Shown here: piece after piece, positions 21,461-33,082 of the stretch
How the letters are laid out: each line of letters starts with the position of its first letter
Numbering within the stretch: the stretch's first letter is position 1
DNA from: Alentia gelatinosa
Lineage: Eukaryota > Annelida > Polychaeta > Phyllodocida > Polynoidae
DNA: 64,000 nucleotides
Assembly (NCBI GenBank): GCA_950022655.1
Contig: OX465580.1
Coordinates: forward strand, 97,606,797-97,670,796
Reading direction: 5' to 3'
The notes under the pieces: generated by a model
What the model was told of the DNA's origin: nothing
The model's database searches: none
Seen by the model: the letters and a program-made list of their open reading frames with translations, nothing else
Made by a program: the position numbers and the translations under genes

Positions 21461-22890
21461 TCCTCAGTTCTACCCGCAATGCCTCACGGCTCTTGTCACT
21501 TAGCATTCATCGCCTCTTCTGCGGCACAACATTAAAGTCATCTGTGACGCCTGCTCGGTGGTCATGCTTGTGGGGTTCTTCTTGTTTCTCCAAGAAACCT
21601 CAGGGCTTTTTCGTCGTCGTTGCCTAGGCAGAGACTATTTCCACGCCAGACAAAGCCGTAATGCTCCAGCTCCTATGCTCCCCTTCCTCCCGCTCCTGTC
21701 AATTTTAGACTTGGTAAATTATCGTCGACTAACGCTAGAACATTTCAATGCCCTAACTTTCCTCACACCTAAAGGAGCATCTCTCAAGCGAGCCCAGCTC
21801 GTTGTTTTCCGACGTTCAAATTGTGCACCCACTGTGCTCCCGATACACGCCGATAGGCTTTTACGATTTACTTCCTGATTCAAATTAAAAATTAGATACA
21901 TTGTTAGCCTTTTTTACCATTCGCCCAGCTCATCTACTAACAACTATCAGGTTGTGAGTACAACTGATGTTTTTCTTCTCACATCATTATTCTCAGATAG
22001 CCCTCTTGCTGTGCTGCATATTGATATACAGATACTTTAGTGAAACATGTTTACCTTATATTGGGATGGCTCCTCGTTCCTTCTTTCTTTCGGTGAAAAT
22101 ATTGCATCAGCTCGCAGACCGAGTGCACTATTCATCGAAAATTACTTAAATATTCACCAAAACTTGATGACTTTGAAATGCTCTTCAAAGTGAGCTGGGC
22201 GGATGTCACTCGGCGCTATGTTCACAATCTCATTTTCATTTGCAAAAGTTTTATTTAAAATGTTTTATTTGCATTACCTATAAGCATGATGTTATTTTGA
22301 AATTGTCAGTATCAAAATTGTTTAGTTCGTATACTATATGATTTCTATTTCTTTTTTATCTATGCATTTCTGTATTAAGTGCAACCAATCGTATTCATAC
22401 CGGCACAGAATGGTGGTTCATTTCAACCACCGCTTCTCTAGCAGAGGTTGGTATTTATATTCTGGCAAAGGTGTATGATACAAATTATTTACATATCGTA
22501 TGGCCTCATATTTTAGATGTAAGTTGATACTAAAATGCATTATGGATAAGTGATAAAATCATTTTCAATTGGTCGATTATATTCAGCACCGATCTGAAGT
22601 CGGAAATCACCAATCGATTTTTTGATACACCGACACCAGATCGATGAATGGGAAACAAGATATATAGAGAAATGATCACTAATTGTGCAGAGATTATGCA
22701 AAAAGGCCACCACCGACCGACTAAGTCAACAACCGATAGAATCGAAACGATCTGATCTCATCGTTGAAGCTCAAGGTTTTTGGGTGAAATTCAAATCGCT
22801 ATAGACGTGCGGTCGGTAGCACCACCGACAGGCTTTCAGGAGAACAAAAATAAGCGGTGCTATTTTTGTGAGCCGGTGGAAAATGGCTTA
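21461..22890. other. No gene seen; dispersed repeat at the right
   Basis: The part 22566-22850 with many CCGA/TCGG words resembles 52159-52310 (GGCCACCACCGACCGACT versus GGCACCACCAACCGACCG), indicating a diverged dispersed repeat. Confidence 0.4.
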
Positions 22891-22912
22891 TAGAGCCAAA
22901 AATTGGTGAAAA

Positions 22913-23690
22913 ATGCCATATGGGCTACAATTACTGTACCTCAAATGGCTTTACTCGTATCTCGACTGTCGAAAACAACGAGTTAAGCTAGGCAGTTCCA
23001 TTTCACAGTGGCAACTAGTTTCCTACGGAGTCCTGCACGGGTCCGTTTTAGGACCCCTGCTGTTTATATTCTACATAAATGACATTGTATACCTACTTAG
23101 AGAGCATAACCTATCCTTTAACCCTTAAAGAGCCATACATCATTCACAATGTACCCATACTACAGCAGGCACCAGAACCAATTGTGGCGTTTGTATGGCC
23201 GGCTTTTGTAGTAATACGATGCTGAAAAAATTACAAGTTTGAAACTTTCAGTAAATTTGTATTTTTATCAGAACTTTCCAATATTTTAGAGAGTTACTGG
23301 CAACACTAAGCCTACCATGTCATGTGATTTTCTGCGATAATTTGTCAAAAAAGTTACTAGTAAAGGAACAAATACAGCATTGCCCTTCCATGCCCATGGT
23401 AATGCCATATGGCATTGTCCTGCCACGGCCAGAAAGGGTTAAGCTCTATGCTGATGATCTGATGATCTACCTATCTGTAAGGAACCCCAATAGTGTAAGA
23501 GAAAGGCTACAAGCAGGCTTGGGTGATCTCTTTGATTGGACTCGGCAGCATCTCCTCACGATAAACGTAACCAAAACAAAACTGTAATGGTTTGGCTTCG
23601 AGATATGTACTTAGGTAGGAGCATACTTACTTGCGAGTCGTCGTAGATGACAACCTGACATTAGAGAAAAATGTGACCCATAATATTTAC
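22913..23690 (+). pseudogene. Non-LTR retrotransposon (LINE) RT fragment, split
   Basis: The first part (22913-23120) reads YLKWLYSYL then GSVLGPLLFIFYINDI, the thumb-side motifs before the active site of CR1/L2/Jockey-type RTs. The second part (23441-23587) reads KLYADDLMIYL, carrying the catalytic YADD, and ends in NVTKTKL. Between them is a 317-bp TTAA element. Removing the insert and one TTAA leaves the two parts in the same frame. A 2-base indel after KTKL then breaks the frame, and VDDNLTLEKNVTHNI follows to about 23690. The 5' end (ORF1, endonuclease, RT fingers) is absent. Confidence 0.85.
23122..23438. mobile_element. 317-bp TTAA-flanked miniature element inside LINE RT
   Basis: Starts CCCTTAAAGAGCC and ends GGCCAGAAAGGG, with TTAA on both sides (23118-23121, 23439-23442). 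Insert plus one TTAA is 321 bp, a multiple of three, and the RT frame resumes directly after it. TTAA duplication and CCC/GGG termini are the hallmark of piggyBac-type transposition. Confidence 0.85.
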
Positions 23691-24280
23691 GTGTTCAGAA
23701 TACAATTGTTGTCAGGGAATCCCGAAGATGGGGTTTAAAGGTTGACCAATACCCATTCGCAAACATGAACACTTCACGTTTTGCGAGTCACCAGAAGTGG
23801 AGTTTAGAACCACACAATACAGAAAAATTCAATGCATTGAACGTAAATACTTGAACGTAAATACTGACAAACTTAGGACCTACTGTCACGGAGTAGCTAA
23901 TGGAGATGGAATGATAAATAAGTTTATTATATACCGATGCACATATATCTTACAATTACTAACCTCTGCTAAGCAAATAGTAACTATAAAATATTCAGAA
24001 AGTGTGCAGTAAAATCCCATACTGCACAGTGTGCAGTAAGTACCAGCCACTGTACCACGTGACTTGCTGACATTAGGAGCAAAAAGATAAACAAACAATA
24101 TGGCGGACGTTTCCCTGGTTCAGAGGTATACTTATAGAATACATAATCCCAGCAATACCTACACACACACCCGAATTCACTGTATCGCTGTATATCCCTT
24201 ATACACACATTATCACACTAGAATATAAAAAAAAAGCCCCATCCAACGTCCACTATGGGGAGAAAAAAGTTATTGTGTGG
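23691..24280. other. No gene seen
   Basis: AT-rich; the short direct repeat GTGTGCAGTA occurs at about 24001 and 24029. No coding signal. Confidence 0.35.
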
Positions 24281-24282
24281 TG

Positions 24283-24392
24283 TCGCGATATTGCGATATC
24301 GCGATGGAATGCGGCTGTGACGTTCTCGCATAGCAACCCACATAGCAACCTGCATAGCAACACTTGTTGTTGCCTAGAAACTGGCGGGAAGA
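24283..24392. promoter_or_regulatory. Promoter-like cluster: RFX half-sites, CRE half-site, E2F-like site
   Basis: CATAGCAAC occurs three times at exact 12-bp steps (24329, 24341, 24353), followed by GTTGCCTAGAAAC (24369-24381), an X-box-like RFX site. GTGACGTT (CRE half) lies upstream and TGGCGGGAA (E2F-like) downstream. TCGCGATAT and ATATCGCGA form a palindrome at about 24283-24304. No convincing exon follows on either strand. Confidence 0.35.
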
Positions 24393-25681
24393 GCGACTTC
24401 TTCCGGGGCATTGACCTCAGGTTTAGTGAAATCAAAGAGTGCAGGACTGGCACATCTCTACATGTTTGTTATGAACTGATAATGATTAGTTTAACTAATT
24501 AGAGACTAATAAGGTAAAATATATACATTATATTGATAATATTAGGTATATAATAAAGGGAATACTAATATAGTGTATCAAGATTGACGAAATATCTCCC
24601 CTGACCTCCCAATATTAACAGATGATCTATTCTTCTGATTAACAGTACCTTACAAGCTGCTTTATGAGCAAGTCAAGTACGATATTAATCACCGTTATGC
24701 GCGGTTTATTAATTGGAATAGGACGCCAAGAAATGCCCGCCAACAAATGGCCCTCTCCATTCGTTATTCAAAGTCACGTCCGTCAATATCCCGTTACCTT
24801 CCAATTACCAGTGCCCGACAATGTTAGTGTTTCGTTATTTTCCTCTGAAATCCTGTCATGCCATTCCTGCAGTTGGACAATGATCCTTACGCTTTTACTA
24901 GCAAAAAAAGCTTGTAATTCTCTCTCTGAAGCGCTAACAATTGCATCTTGCACCTAGCTCCAGGTAAAAGGGGTGTTAAAGAAAGCCATGCACACGTGTT
25001 CCACGGACTGATTACTGAGCAGCTCATTCAAGCAGACGCCAGACGCGAGGCCTATTTTATCTGAGGGGAAAACCACAGATTTGGCCGTCAATATTCTCCA
25101 CGTTCTCGCGGTTTACGACAATTACCACAGGCCAAAACAGGTTTACCGCTCCCTTGCGTTTTTATAACAACCGATTATCACCACACCACAACTGAGCTGT
25201 TAATACCGGGCACACAATGAATTATTGTTTCCTTAGTTAAAAGGTCCACAGGACCAAACCTGTGTGAAATACTGAGAGGGGCATTTTGAAGTAAACCAAG
25301 ATGACTTTGCACCTGAGGTGCCTCTGTACTGCAAAGCTTCGGGGGGCAACTAAAGCAATAAACGTAATAAATAAAGCTTTGTGCAATAAGAAATCGTTTC
25401 GGATCTTGCCATGATGATTAGTTCAAAATCCTTTCCATAAATCATATGGCTCTCCTAAGAGTAACTCTCCCCTTTAATGGGCACTTAAATGAATCATCTA
25501 AACGTCAATGTTTCATACCCTTCTCCAAAACACAATACTTTCAACTCTCGCGAAAGAATAAATTTGCCCAACATGTTGAAGGTTGAAGGTTAACATCTTT
25601 ACTTTTTAACATTATTTTCATCATAACGTCCCGTTTGCTGTATTTTATTGAATATATCCATCAAGATACTGCTAGTCATCA
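24393..25681. other. No gene seen
   Basis: A 97-codon plus-strand frame at 24664-24957 has no recognisable domain or splice context and is not called. Confidence 0.35.
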
Positions 25682-25902
25682 TAAGGCCCGGCGTCAACCT
25701 ACTACAATAAACATTTAAGACTTCCCGATGCACTAAAATGCAGAATGTCAAAAAAGCATTGTCAATCAAGAACCACTTTATCTTATAAATGAATACAAAC
25801 GTCTCGATTATGAACGTCGGCATGCATCGTACGATTTCGGGTTTCATGAACATCGTAAGGTCTATTGTAGACGATTTGAAGCTCAGTGGACGCCGGGCCT
25901 AA
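25682..25902. mobile_element. Diverged relative of the 1578-1758 miniature element
   Basis: The right end GCTCAGTGGACGCCGGGCCT matches the 1730-1756 arm. The left end AAGGCCCGGCGTC is its partial inverse. Confidence 0.45.
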
Positions 25903-26785
25903 TATTATCTAAAGAAGGTAGGAATGGACAGCAAACTCAACAACTTACTGGTTTATAGATCTGTCTAACCGGGGTCGATGGGAAATGTGCATGTTGTGTT
26001 CCAAGTCTTAGACACAATTAGGATGACAACTTTTTCCCAAATTCTTTCTTCCTTTAAAATGGCAACTGTTTTTCGAATTCTATCTCTTGTTAGGTCGTTT
26101 ATAAATTCATACTGTTAAAAACACTCAGCCCGAATATGCTGATATCCTTCGTATCTATGGATATTACCGTTTTCGGACCATAATGATATAAATCAAGAAA
26201 TTGACAGGGCATTATTCTCTGAATTGAAAGTAGTTTTAATTGACCTGACTTCGCTTGTGAACCGGGTATTACTTTCTTCTTACACGGCTGTTCACACCAG
26301 GTTCATATCATGAATGTTAGAACCAGAGGTACTCGTAATGATGTAAAACTAAGACTTGCAGAGCGGTGCTAAAAATCAATTACGTATAGAGGCATACAGT
26401 TATGGAATACATCAGGCAGAAAGGCAATGTTCCTATGGGATTCATACTACATTTTGATACAGGAACTGAGCTATATAATAAGTCTTTTGTCATATTGTAG
26501 GTCATGCTGTAATTACGGTGTCTTTCACATTTTCCTTTTCACCTTCATGTCTACGTCTATTTCCATCTTTTGCTATATTTACACCATCGTCCCGGCAATC
26601 CCGGCAATAAATTTTCCTCAAACTGGACTTTCATGACCTTTTTATGGGCATAGCTCTGCTCAGGCTCGAATATCCCGGCGATTTAAGGCACACCACGGTG
26701 AGCTAAGGTTCTCGCAGCCATGGATTCTGCCGTGCGGTGAGGGCCCAACGACATACGTTGTGAGGCAAGTAGACTATATGGAACG
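25903..26785. other. No gene seen
   Basis: AT-rich with only short chance frames. Confidence 0.35.
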
Positions 26786-26789
26786 TTCC

Positions 26790-26935
26790 CCGTTGACTTA
26801 AGGTGAATTGTGGCAGTCCCGGTAGGCTGCTGGAGCTGCAAGGCCAACTACAGTTTTTTCGCCAATGTAATCCCGGTGCAGTCCCAGTGTGGTCCTGGTG
26901 TGGTCCCGGTGTGGTCCCGGTGCAGTCCAGATGCA
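26790..26935. repeat. Dispersed repeat with 11-12-bp minisatellite
   Basis: A GTGGTCCCGGT-like unit is repeated about five times (26872-26928). The flanking phrase GTGAATTGTGGCAGTCCCGG recurs at 43743. The second copy, 43735-43771 plus 44599-44680, is split by the foldback element at 43772-44598. Confidence 0.6.
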
Positions 26936-27284
26936 GTCATTGTGTGCTTTTGGGATACAAGTCATATATATATGGAATTTACTTGTACACCTTCCTATAA
27001 TTCACTGTTGTATAACAGAAGAGAATAGGGTTCATAAAAAAATAAAAAAACATTCATCAAACTTACATGTTCACAACCGTTCACAGTTGTTCAGCTTCTC
27101 CAGTACTTTGCATGTATCTTATTCAACGTATTCTCTCACTGTGACTATTGGAAGTTGAATGGATATCTCAGTGGACTACAGCCCTATAGACCTAGTGCTA
27201 TCCAGAAGCCCCCGTCTCCCACCCCAGTGATTCAAGGCCACTTAAGCTGAAGTATGATGATGTATTTTGATGTACGGCAAACCC

Positions 27285-27410
27285 ATTTCACATTAGCCAT
27301 GGGGGCTGCCGAGAATCATGAGGACTGCTGTGCTGGATATTTTAACAGAACTAAAGTTTCCTGGCAGCTCCCAACAGTCAAGTCAACTAACGCTTCTGAA
27401 GTAAGGTGAC
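27285..27410. repeat. Dispersed repeat, partner at 53240-53345
   Basis: Both copies run CATTAGCCATGGGGG, then GGATAT..., then AGTTT(C/T)CTAGCA/CTGGCA, ACAGCCAAGTC/ACAGTCAAGTC in order. Confidence 0.5.
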
Positions 27411-29290
27411 TTTAAGCATATATAAAGCAATTAAGCTCTGTTAATTAATCCTAAAAAATAAGCCCCGCCCACACGGCTGTCAAGCATGCACAGAACGGGG
27501 CTGACAGGTGCATATCTCTGGTGAGGTGTAGGGTCCGGTCGCTATGACCTGACCCGTAGTGTCTGACCTAGACCACCTATATAACCATTCTGAGCACTGT
27601 GTTCGCTTCACTGAGTCTCAGTGAGAGCACATGTACCTGGCTGTACTCAGTAGGGTGAGATTGGGATACACAACTACACAACATGGCATATTGTTAGAGT
27701 GAGTATAATAAGTTGTAATATATAAAAGTTATACCTTATAGATTTGGATTGGGCCATTATACTGTATAAATCTGTGTGTTCTACCAGTGTCTGTAGAGCC
27801 ATGTCTGTCACACACAATGTCGGCCTGTGTGATTCTATGTACAACACGTGCATACTCTATCTGTATGTATCTATATCTTCCTATATGTGTCTTTGTATCT
27901 GTATCTGTCTGTTTATCACTCAAATCATGGCCCACAATTCGTCATATTGAAGGAAATAGTTACACTCACAGGTATCCCACCATGGCTTACCTCTTACTTC
28001 ATGTGATCCATGCATATAAATGAGCTGCAGACCCCCTCCCACCTGGCTTATTATACCCCCTGACTGGCCCTGCTTGACTGGTCGGGACAGGTGTCGCACA
28101 CACAGGCCCGTTCTCTCACTGTATGAGGGGCGGGTCTTTATTTTTAATGATATTATCATTAAGACTCATTTCTGTACTTCATCTTTAAGACGGAGTACGG
28201 CAGACCTGACAGTAGAGCCACGAGGAAAATTCACTGCTGGGACTGTTGGAGTGATACTGTAGATGTAGCATTTCAATTACCATGTGCTTTTGTTACATAT
28301 GAATTCTGTGTTTAACCACTACTCATTCTTAAACTGTTAAATACAGAATTGAATGCAAACATCAAATAGAAAAATATGATACATGTAGGAGTTCTAGACA
28401 ACTTGGCGTGGAAAGATGCTCAGTTACCTGTGCCTTTCTAGGAAGAAATATGATTTCGTTTGCTTTTGTCCCTAAAGAATACTTCTCAAAACCAACAAAC
28501 GCCAGCAGTTTCTTTGGTTTTGTATTTTTTCACAATGAGGTTAGCTCCCCCGTCCACCATACAAAATTTGTCATCTGTTGCTTCCCTACCTTGCAACTCG
28601 TCACTTCTGTTTTCCTTCGTCCTCCAGCCGCTATACCACCAGGCTTCCGATGCACAACGACGCGCGTTAGATCGCGCTCTACGAGGCACAATTGCGGTGA
28701 ATTGAATGGGCGTCAGAATGCATCGGAGGTCTGAATTTCGGCGTCGGCTTTGATGGGTGTTCGGCATTCTGCTACTCGCCCAACGATTTTATATTTTTAA
28801 TAATAGTGCATCGGAAGGTTCCCAATTCTGATCGTAGGCGGACGCGCGGCTTTATAATAATTTTCAGCTGAAAGGTGCGCCAGACATCGCATCGGCCATT
28901 CTATCTCTGTGTTTTTACAAAGTGTTATTTGTTGACAGAACCTTTTTGCCATTAAGGAGGATGGATTGCCATTAAGTAAGATGTCTTAATCGGGTTGATA
29001 ACGCTCACCTGAGATGTGTTCCCTTGAGTACTTATAAAATTGTTGTGTTGCTATGTCAACATATATAGTCTTGATTTTATGTGTCCTCTTCCACGGATGT
29101 TACTCTTGGATTGTGTATGAATTACCTACTTTTATACAATTTGTCTACATTAATCAAATGATAAAACTATACATACATGTATACATGACATAGATGTAAT
29201 TCAACTTTGCTTCGATATAACATGCAATTTTGATAAAGCTATGTGACACATATGAATGATAGTTGACTATGTAACAGAAAAACTATATAT
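27411..29290. other. No gene seen
   Basis: Several GATGCAT/CATCGG-rich stretches (28640-28860) suggest another old repeat. No domain or exon structure is visible. Confidence 0.35.
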
Positions 29291-29294
29291 ATAT

Positions 29295-29865
29295 TGTGGC
29301 GGAGACAGGAGAGGAGGGACCCGCCTCCGGAGTACTCCGATCCTCCGGAGGGCATCTCTTCGCCATATGCATCGGAGGAGGGAGAGGAACGTTTACTCCG
29401 GCGGAGTGGCCCTCCGGCTGGAGGGGTCCTCCGATCCTCCGGACGGGGAGGGCCCTCCGATCCTCCGAGCGGAGGAGGGTCCTCCGACCCTCCGACCCTC
29501 CGACCCTCCAACCTTCCGGTCGGAGGGGCCTCCCACCCTCAGGCCCTCCGTTCCTCCAGGTGCGCCCCTCCTCCAGTGGCGTAGGCTGGAAGGCGTGACG
29601 TAGCGGTGCCGTGACATCATAGGCAGGGTATAAAAGGAGGAGGGGAGGAGGGAGTCACCAGTCTGCGCCTGACAGCCGTTGAGAGCACATCAAAGGACCT
29701 TAGAGGATCGAAAGCCTGTAAGGCAGGGAGACCTTCATATTGGAATAGCGTAGGCCCAGCCTACCGACTTGCATTAGCATCATTGTACTCGTAGGCTACC
29801 AGTAATAAAGCACCATCTGCACTGAACAGTATTTCCTAGTCCGAGCTATCTGTGTTTCCATTACA
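29295..29865 (+). repeat. 5' LTR of the non-autonomous element
   Basis: TGTGGCGG to ATTACA. The U3 is a maze of CTCCG/CGGAG words with a CCCTCCGAC 9-bp tandem. CRE-like TGACATCA (29612-29619) and GTATAAAAGG (about 29628) precede the R region. AATAAA is at 29804-29809. Confidence 0.9.
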
Positions 29866-29866
29866 T

Positions 29867-29884
29867 TGGTGGCAGCGGTGGGAT
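29867..29884 (+). other. Primer-binding site, tRNA-Leu type
   Basis: TGGTGGCAGCGGTGGGAT starts one base after the LTR. It is the exact complement of the 3' end, with CCA, of animal tRNA-Leu of the AAG type as I know it from vertebrates. The host tRNA itself is not in the window. Confidence 0.8.
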
Positions 29885-30225
29885 ATCCCGGAGGGGAGAA
29901 AGGAGACAGCAGCGTCCCCCTCCCGGCCCGCCGTTCGCCCAGAGTGGCATGGATCCGCCGCCCGTCGCTCCTGTCGTCGTCTCTTCGTCAACCACCGCCT
30001 GCGCGTTCCCGGGTCCTGTTTGGGGGGACTGGCGATACCGAGGCGGGGGAGACACCGGAGTCACCGCTTGGAGTCCAGGATAAGCTTTCCCTGGTTAACC
30101 GACCTGCCTCTCCCGGCGTTGGCCCTGCAGGAGACGGAGGGAGGGATATCCCGGAGGGGAGAAAGGAGACAGCAGCGTCCCCCCCCTGGCCCCGCTCGCC
30201 CAGAGTGGCATGGATCCGCCGCCCG
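29880..30225 (+). repeat. Internal duplication carrying a remnant gag-like start
   Basis: An 83-85-bp block (29880-29964 and 30143-30225) is repeated, each with GGGATATCCCGGAGGGG and the start ATGGATCCGCCGCCCG. The two ATGs open frames of 44 and 28 codons only. The second copy is followed by an acceptor-like TTCCGTGTGCTTACAG. Probably the vestige of a gag leader. Confidence 0.65.
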
Positions 30226-30720
30226 CAAGAGGTGCTAAGGTGTCTATCTTTCCGTGTGCTTACAGGACCCCCCGGAGGACATATGATACGAGATGAGCGC
30301 GGGAGCCGGAGACAGCGGCAGGAACGGCGCCTGAAGACCGGCCAGACTTCCCCCGGTAGACTGCCACAAGGGGTCACCGGAGGTATTTTTTAGCCTGGAG
30401 TGCCCCTGTAAGGGGCCCACCAGAGTAAGGGTTTTCGTGTTTTCGTGTTAGGCAACTGTTAAGCGTTGGTTGAAGTCTTGAAACCCTGAGTAACTTGTTT
30501 AAGCCTTTTAAAGAATAACTGCTGAAGTCAAACCAGTTGTGAGCCCCGCGGGGACGGTTTATTGTAATAAAACTTGACAAGGTTTGAATGAAGTTTGTGT
30601 ACATACCTCTCCTGTAGCTTACCCGCTAGCAGGGAGTAAGTTAAAGTTTTGGCGCCGGGAGCCCGGTTTCGGCCGTAATAAAGTTAACTCTGAATAAAGA
30701 AGAAGAGGAGACGGCGTTGG

Positions 30721-30735
30721 TTGAGGAGGGAGGAG
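30721..30735 (+). other. Polypurine tract
   Basis: TTGAGGAGGGAGGAG directly precedes the 3' LTR. Confidence 0.7.
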
Positions 30736-31295
30736 TGTGGCGGAGACAGGAGAGGAGGGACCCGCCTCCAGAGTACTCCGATCCTCCGGAGGCCATCTCT
30801 TCGCCATATGCCTCGGAGGAGGGAGAGGAACGTTTACTCCGGCGGAGTGGCCCTCCGGCCGGAGGGGTCCTCCGATCATCCGGACGGGGAGGGCCCTCCG
30901 ATCCTCCGAGCGGAGGAGGGTCCTCCGACCCTCCGACCCTCCGACCCTCCGGTCGGAGGGGCCACCAACCCTCCGGCCCTCCGTTCCTCCAGGCGCGCCC
31001 CTCCTCCAGTGACGTAGGATGGAAGGCGTGACATAGCGGTGCCATGACGTCATAGGCAGGGTATAAAAGGAGGAGGGGAGGAGGGAGTCGCCAGTCTGCG
31101 CCTGACAACCGTTGAGAGCACATCAAAGGACCTTAGAGGATTGAAAGCCTGTAAGGCGGGGAGACCTTCATATTGGAATACCGTAAGCCCAGCCTACCGA
31201 CTTGCGTTAGCATCATTGTACTCGTAGGCTACCAGTACTAAAGCACCATCTGCACTGAACAGTATTTCCTAGTCCGAGCCATCTGTGTTTCCGTT

Positions 31296-31298
<3 letters not shown>
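30736..31298 (+). repeat. 3' LTR of the non-autonomous element
   Basis: TGTGGCGG to GTTACA. Holds a perfect CRE (TGACGTCA 31045-31052) and GTATAAAAGG. The polyadenylation hexamer reads ACTAAA here instead of the AATAAA of the 5' LTR. Confidence 0.9.

Positions 31299-31335
<37 letters not shown>
31299..31335. repeat. (AT)n microsatellite
   Basis: About 18 AT units immediately after the 3' LTR; probably the original target of insertion. Confidence 0.95.
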
Positions 31336-31339
<4 letters not shown>

Positions 31340-32609
31340 AAAGATTGAACTGATTGTAGCTAGAATATTATGCTTACAGTCGGCTAATCAGTATTATGGT
31401 ACAATACTCATCAGTTGTCGATAGTGGATGTTTATGTATCTATATAACCTGATCTAACGCAGAAATGTAAGGATTTCATCAGAATCTCCTTCTCAGTCTT
31501 CATATCTAAATAAGTTAATCTGAAAACGGACGCCTTGCAAAAACAAATCATGCCCAGCTCGTTGAGCAAAAACCGTCTCTCATTAGTAATTCAAGTCTTC
31601 TTTTTCTCCTAATCAGGGAAGGGAACTTCTTTCAATGTATTTCAGCTCACAGCGGGATGGTTTTCAAAGTACTGCCCTTCAATTGCTGTCTGCTGGGTAG
31701 TTTTATCTCATTGATGCATTTTGAAAGAGATAGCATCTGACCGACAGGATAAATATTGTAGTTTCAGCACTTCTGTTATAGAGCCCTCTCACATTATAAA
31801 TATTCATAAAGAGGGGGACTTCTAAGGGCTTCCTCATACGGTTCCAGTGACGGGTCCATATCTTTACTGTGGATAGATGCCAATGTGTTGCAAAGTCACG
31901 TTTCATGTATGGCAGTTTCAATTCCTTTTATTGACTATAATAAGAGGATATTACAACACATCGATAAAACGAGAATTTTCAATGGAAGTCTCCACGAAAA
32001 CGACAGAACAGAGGCAATGATAGAAATATATTTCCACAGATAGTTATGATAATGGATTCAATAGATGTTCACAGACATTGCAAAAATATTGACTGTTCAC
32101 CGACCTATTTATCCCTTTTTAATAAAGCTATTGACAGGTAGTCATTCAGATATACAGCATGATGTTTCACTGTATACTCCTGATGACTTGTAGACATGAG
32201 TTTCATGCTGAAATGTATGGCCGATTACCTCTTCTGAGAGGAAAGAGGTCAGGCCCATGTATGCTGAGACTAAGGATAGCAAAGTAGGTGTGTGGCAAGG
32301 GCCCCGTGACCATGGCAATGGCAGGCACTGAGAGAGGAGTGCGGGAGTTCTGAATAAGACGGGTTAGCAATTAACCATTACCTAGTGTTGGCACGTCTGA
32401 TTTCACAGTTCTACCACAGTTTATATTGGTGATCTCGCCATAATTACTGTGAAACAAGTTAAGAAACTAAGTGGACATTAGGCGTAGAAGACATACAGAA
32501 GAAACCCAGCCGTTGGGTGAATTTTACACAAAGACAACCTCAATATCCAAGTAGAAGGACAAAAGCAAGAAAAAGCTCCAGAGATTGACAATGACCATTT
32601 AAGACTGGA
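31336..32609. other. No gene seen
   Basis: AT-rich, short frames without domains. Confidence 0.35.
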
Positions 32610-33080
32610 CCTTGATGTTAGTAGGTAAATTTGCGATAAACTCAAGATGCACTCCAAAAGCATCAGGAGGTGTAATGGGATGGATAGAAGTTCGAGGACA
32701 TACCCGATGGATGACAGGCCCAAATCCACAATTGGTTTTGCAATCGGTAGGTTACCTGGCACAGGGAGGACTGGCAACATTCATAGAAGGGACGATTAAT
32801 GATTTGGAAGACCTGAAATAAACATGGGAGAATCTCAAAAGAGAAATATAGAAAGTCTACCTAGGAGAAGATGAGAAGAATTATCTGCATGCGAGGGTGG
32901 ACAAACTGGTGCAACTAGATAATGAATCTGTCAGACACTATGGGATCAGATTCTCCTGGGGGCCATGAGGAAGAAGATCTGAAAAGAGTCATTGGTTTCT
33001 TTGTAGAAGTTCTTGCGCAGATGAATATACAAGCCCAAACAGATATCCAGAACCTGACGACACTAAGAGGGGCAATGCCA
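32610..33080 (+). pseudogene. Decayed retroelement gag-like fragment (tentative)
   Basis: The frame from 32612 runs through TINDLEDLK, a stop, TWENLKREI, a stop, then KVYLGEDEKNYLHARVDKL and DNESVRHYGIRF before a third stop. The spacing resembles the second half of the retrotransposon gag domain (a Trp-containing helix, then an SV-x-x-Y-x-x-RF turn). No zinc knuckle or pol follows, because an inverted-repeat element begins at 33083. Confidence 0.4.
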
Positions 33081-33082
33081 GT

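Larger units (their letters stand above)
29295..31298 (+). mobile_element. Non-autonomous LTR retrotransposon (2.0 kb)
   Basis: Two full LTRs (571 and 563 bp, about two dozen substitutions plus a 9-bp unit difference) flank an 870-bp interior with primer site and polypurine tract but no gag or pol domains. Flanks are ATAT on both sides (29291-29294, 31299-31302), a 4-bp duplication inside TA-rich DNA. Such elements rely on proteins from a relative. The LTR shares the TGTRGCGG start, CRE-TATA order and the phrase AGTATTTCCT near the end with the gypsy element at 6406-12347, hinting at a related helper. Confidence 0.9.

Noticed and set aside
24329..24361. Regularly spaced CATAGCAAC as a CRISPR-like array
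   Set aside because: Units of 9 bp with 3-bp spacers in a eukaryotic genome; not a CRISPR.
29239..29620. Ser/Pro/Arg-rich frames in the CTCCG-rich LTR
   Set aside because: All frames on both strands are open because of the short repeat; the two LTR copies do not conserve one frame across the 9-bp change and substitutions.
30640..30680. TTTTGGCGCCGGGAGCCCGG as a second primer-binding site
   Set aside because: Resembles PBS style but lies near the 3' end of the non-autonomous element, with no LTR end before it.
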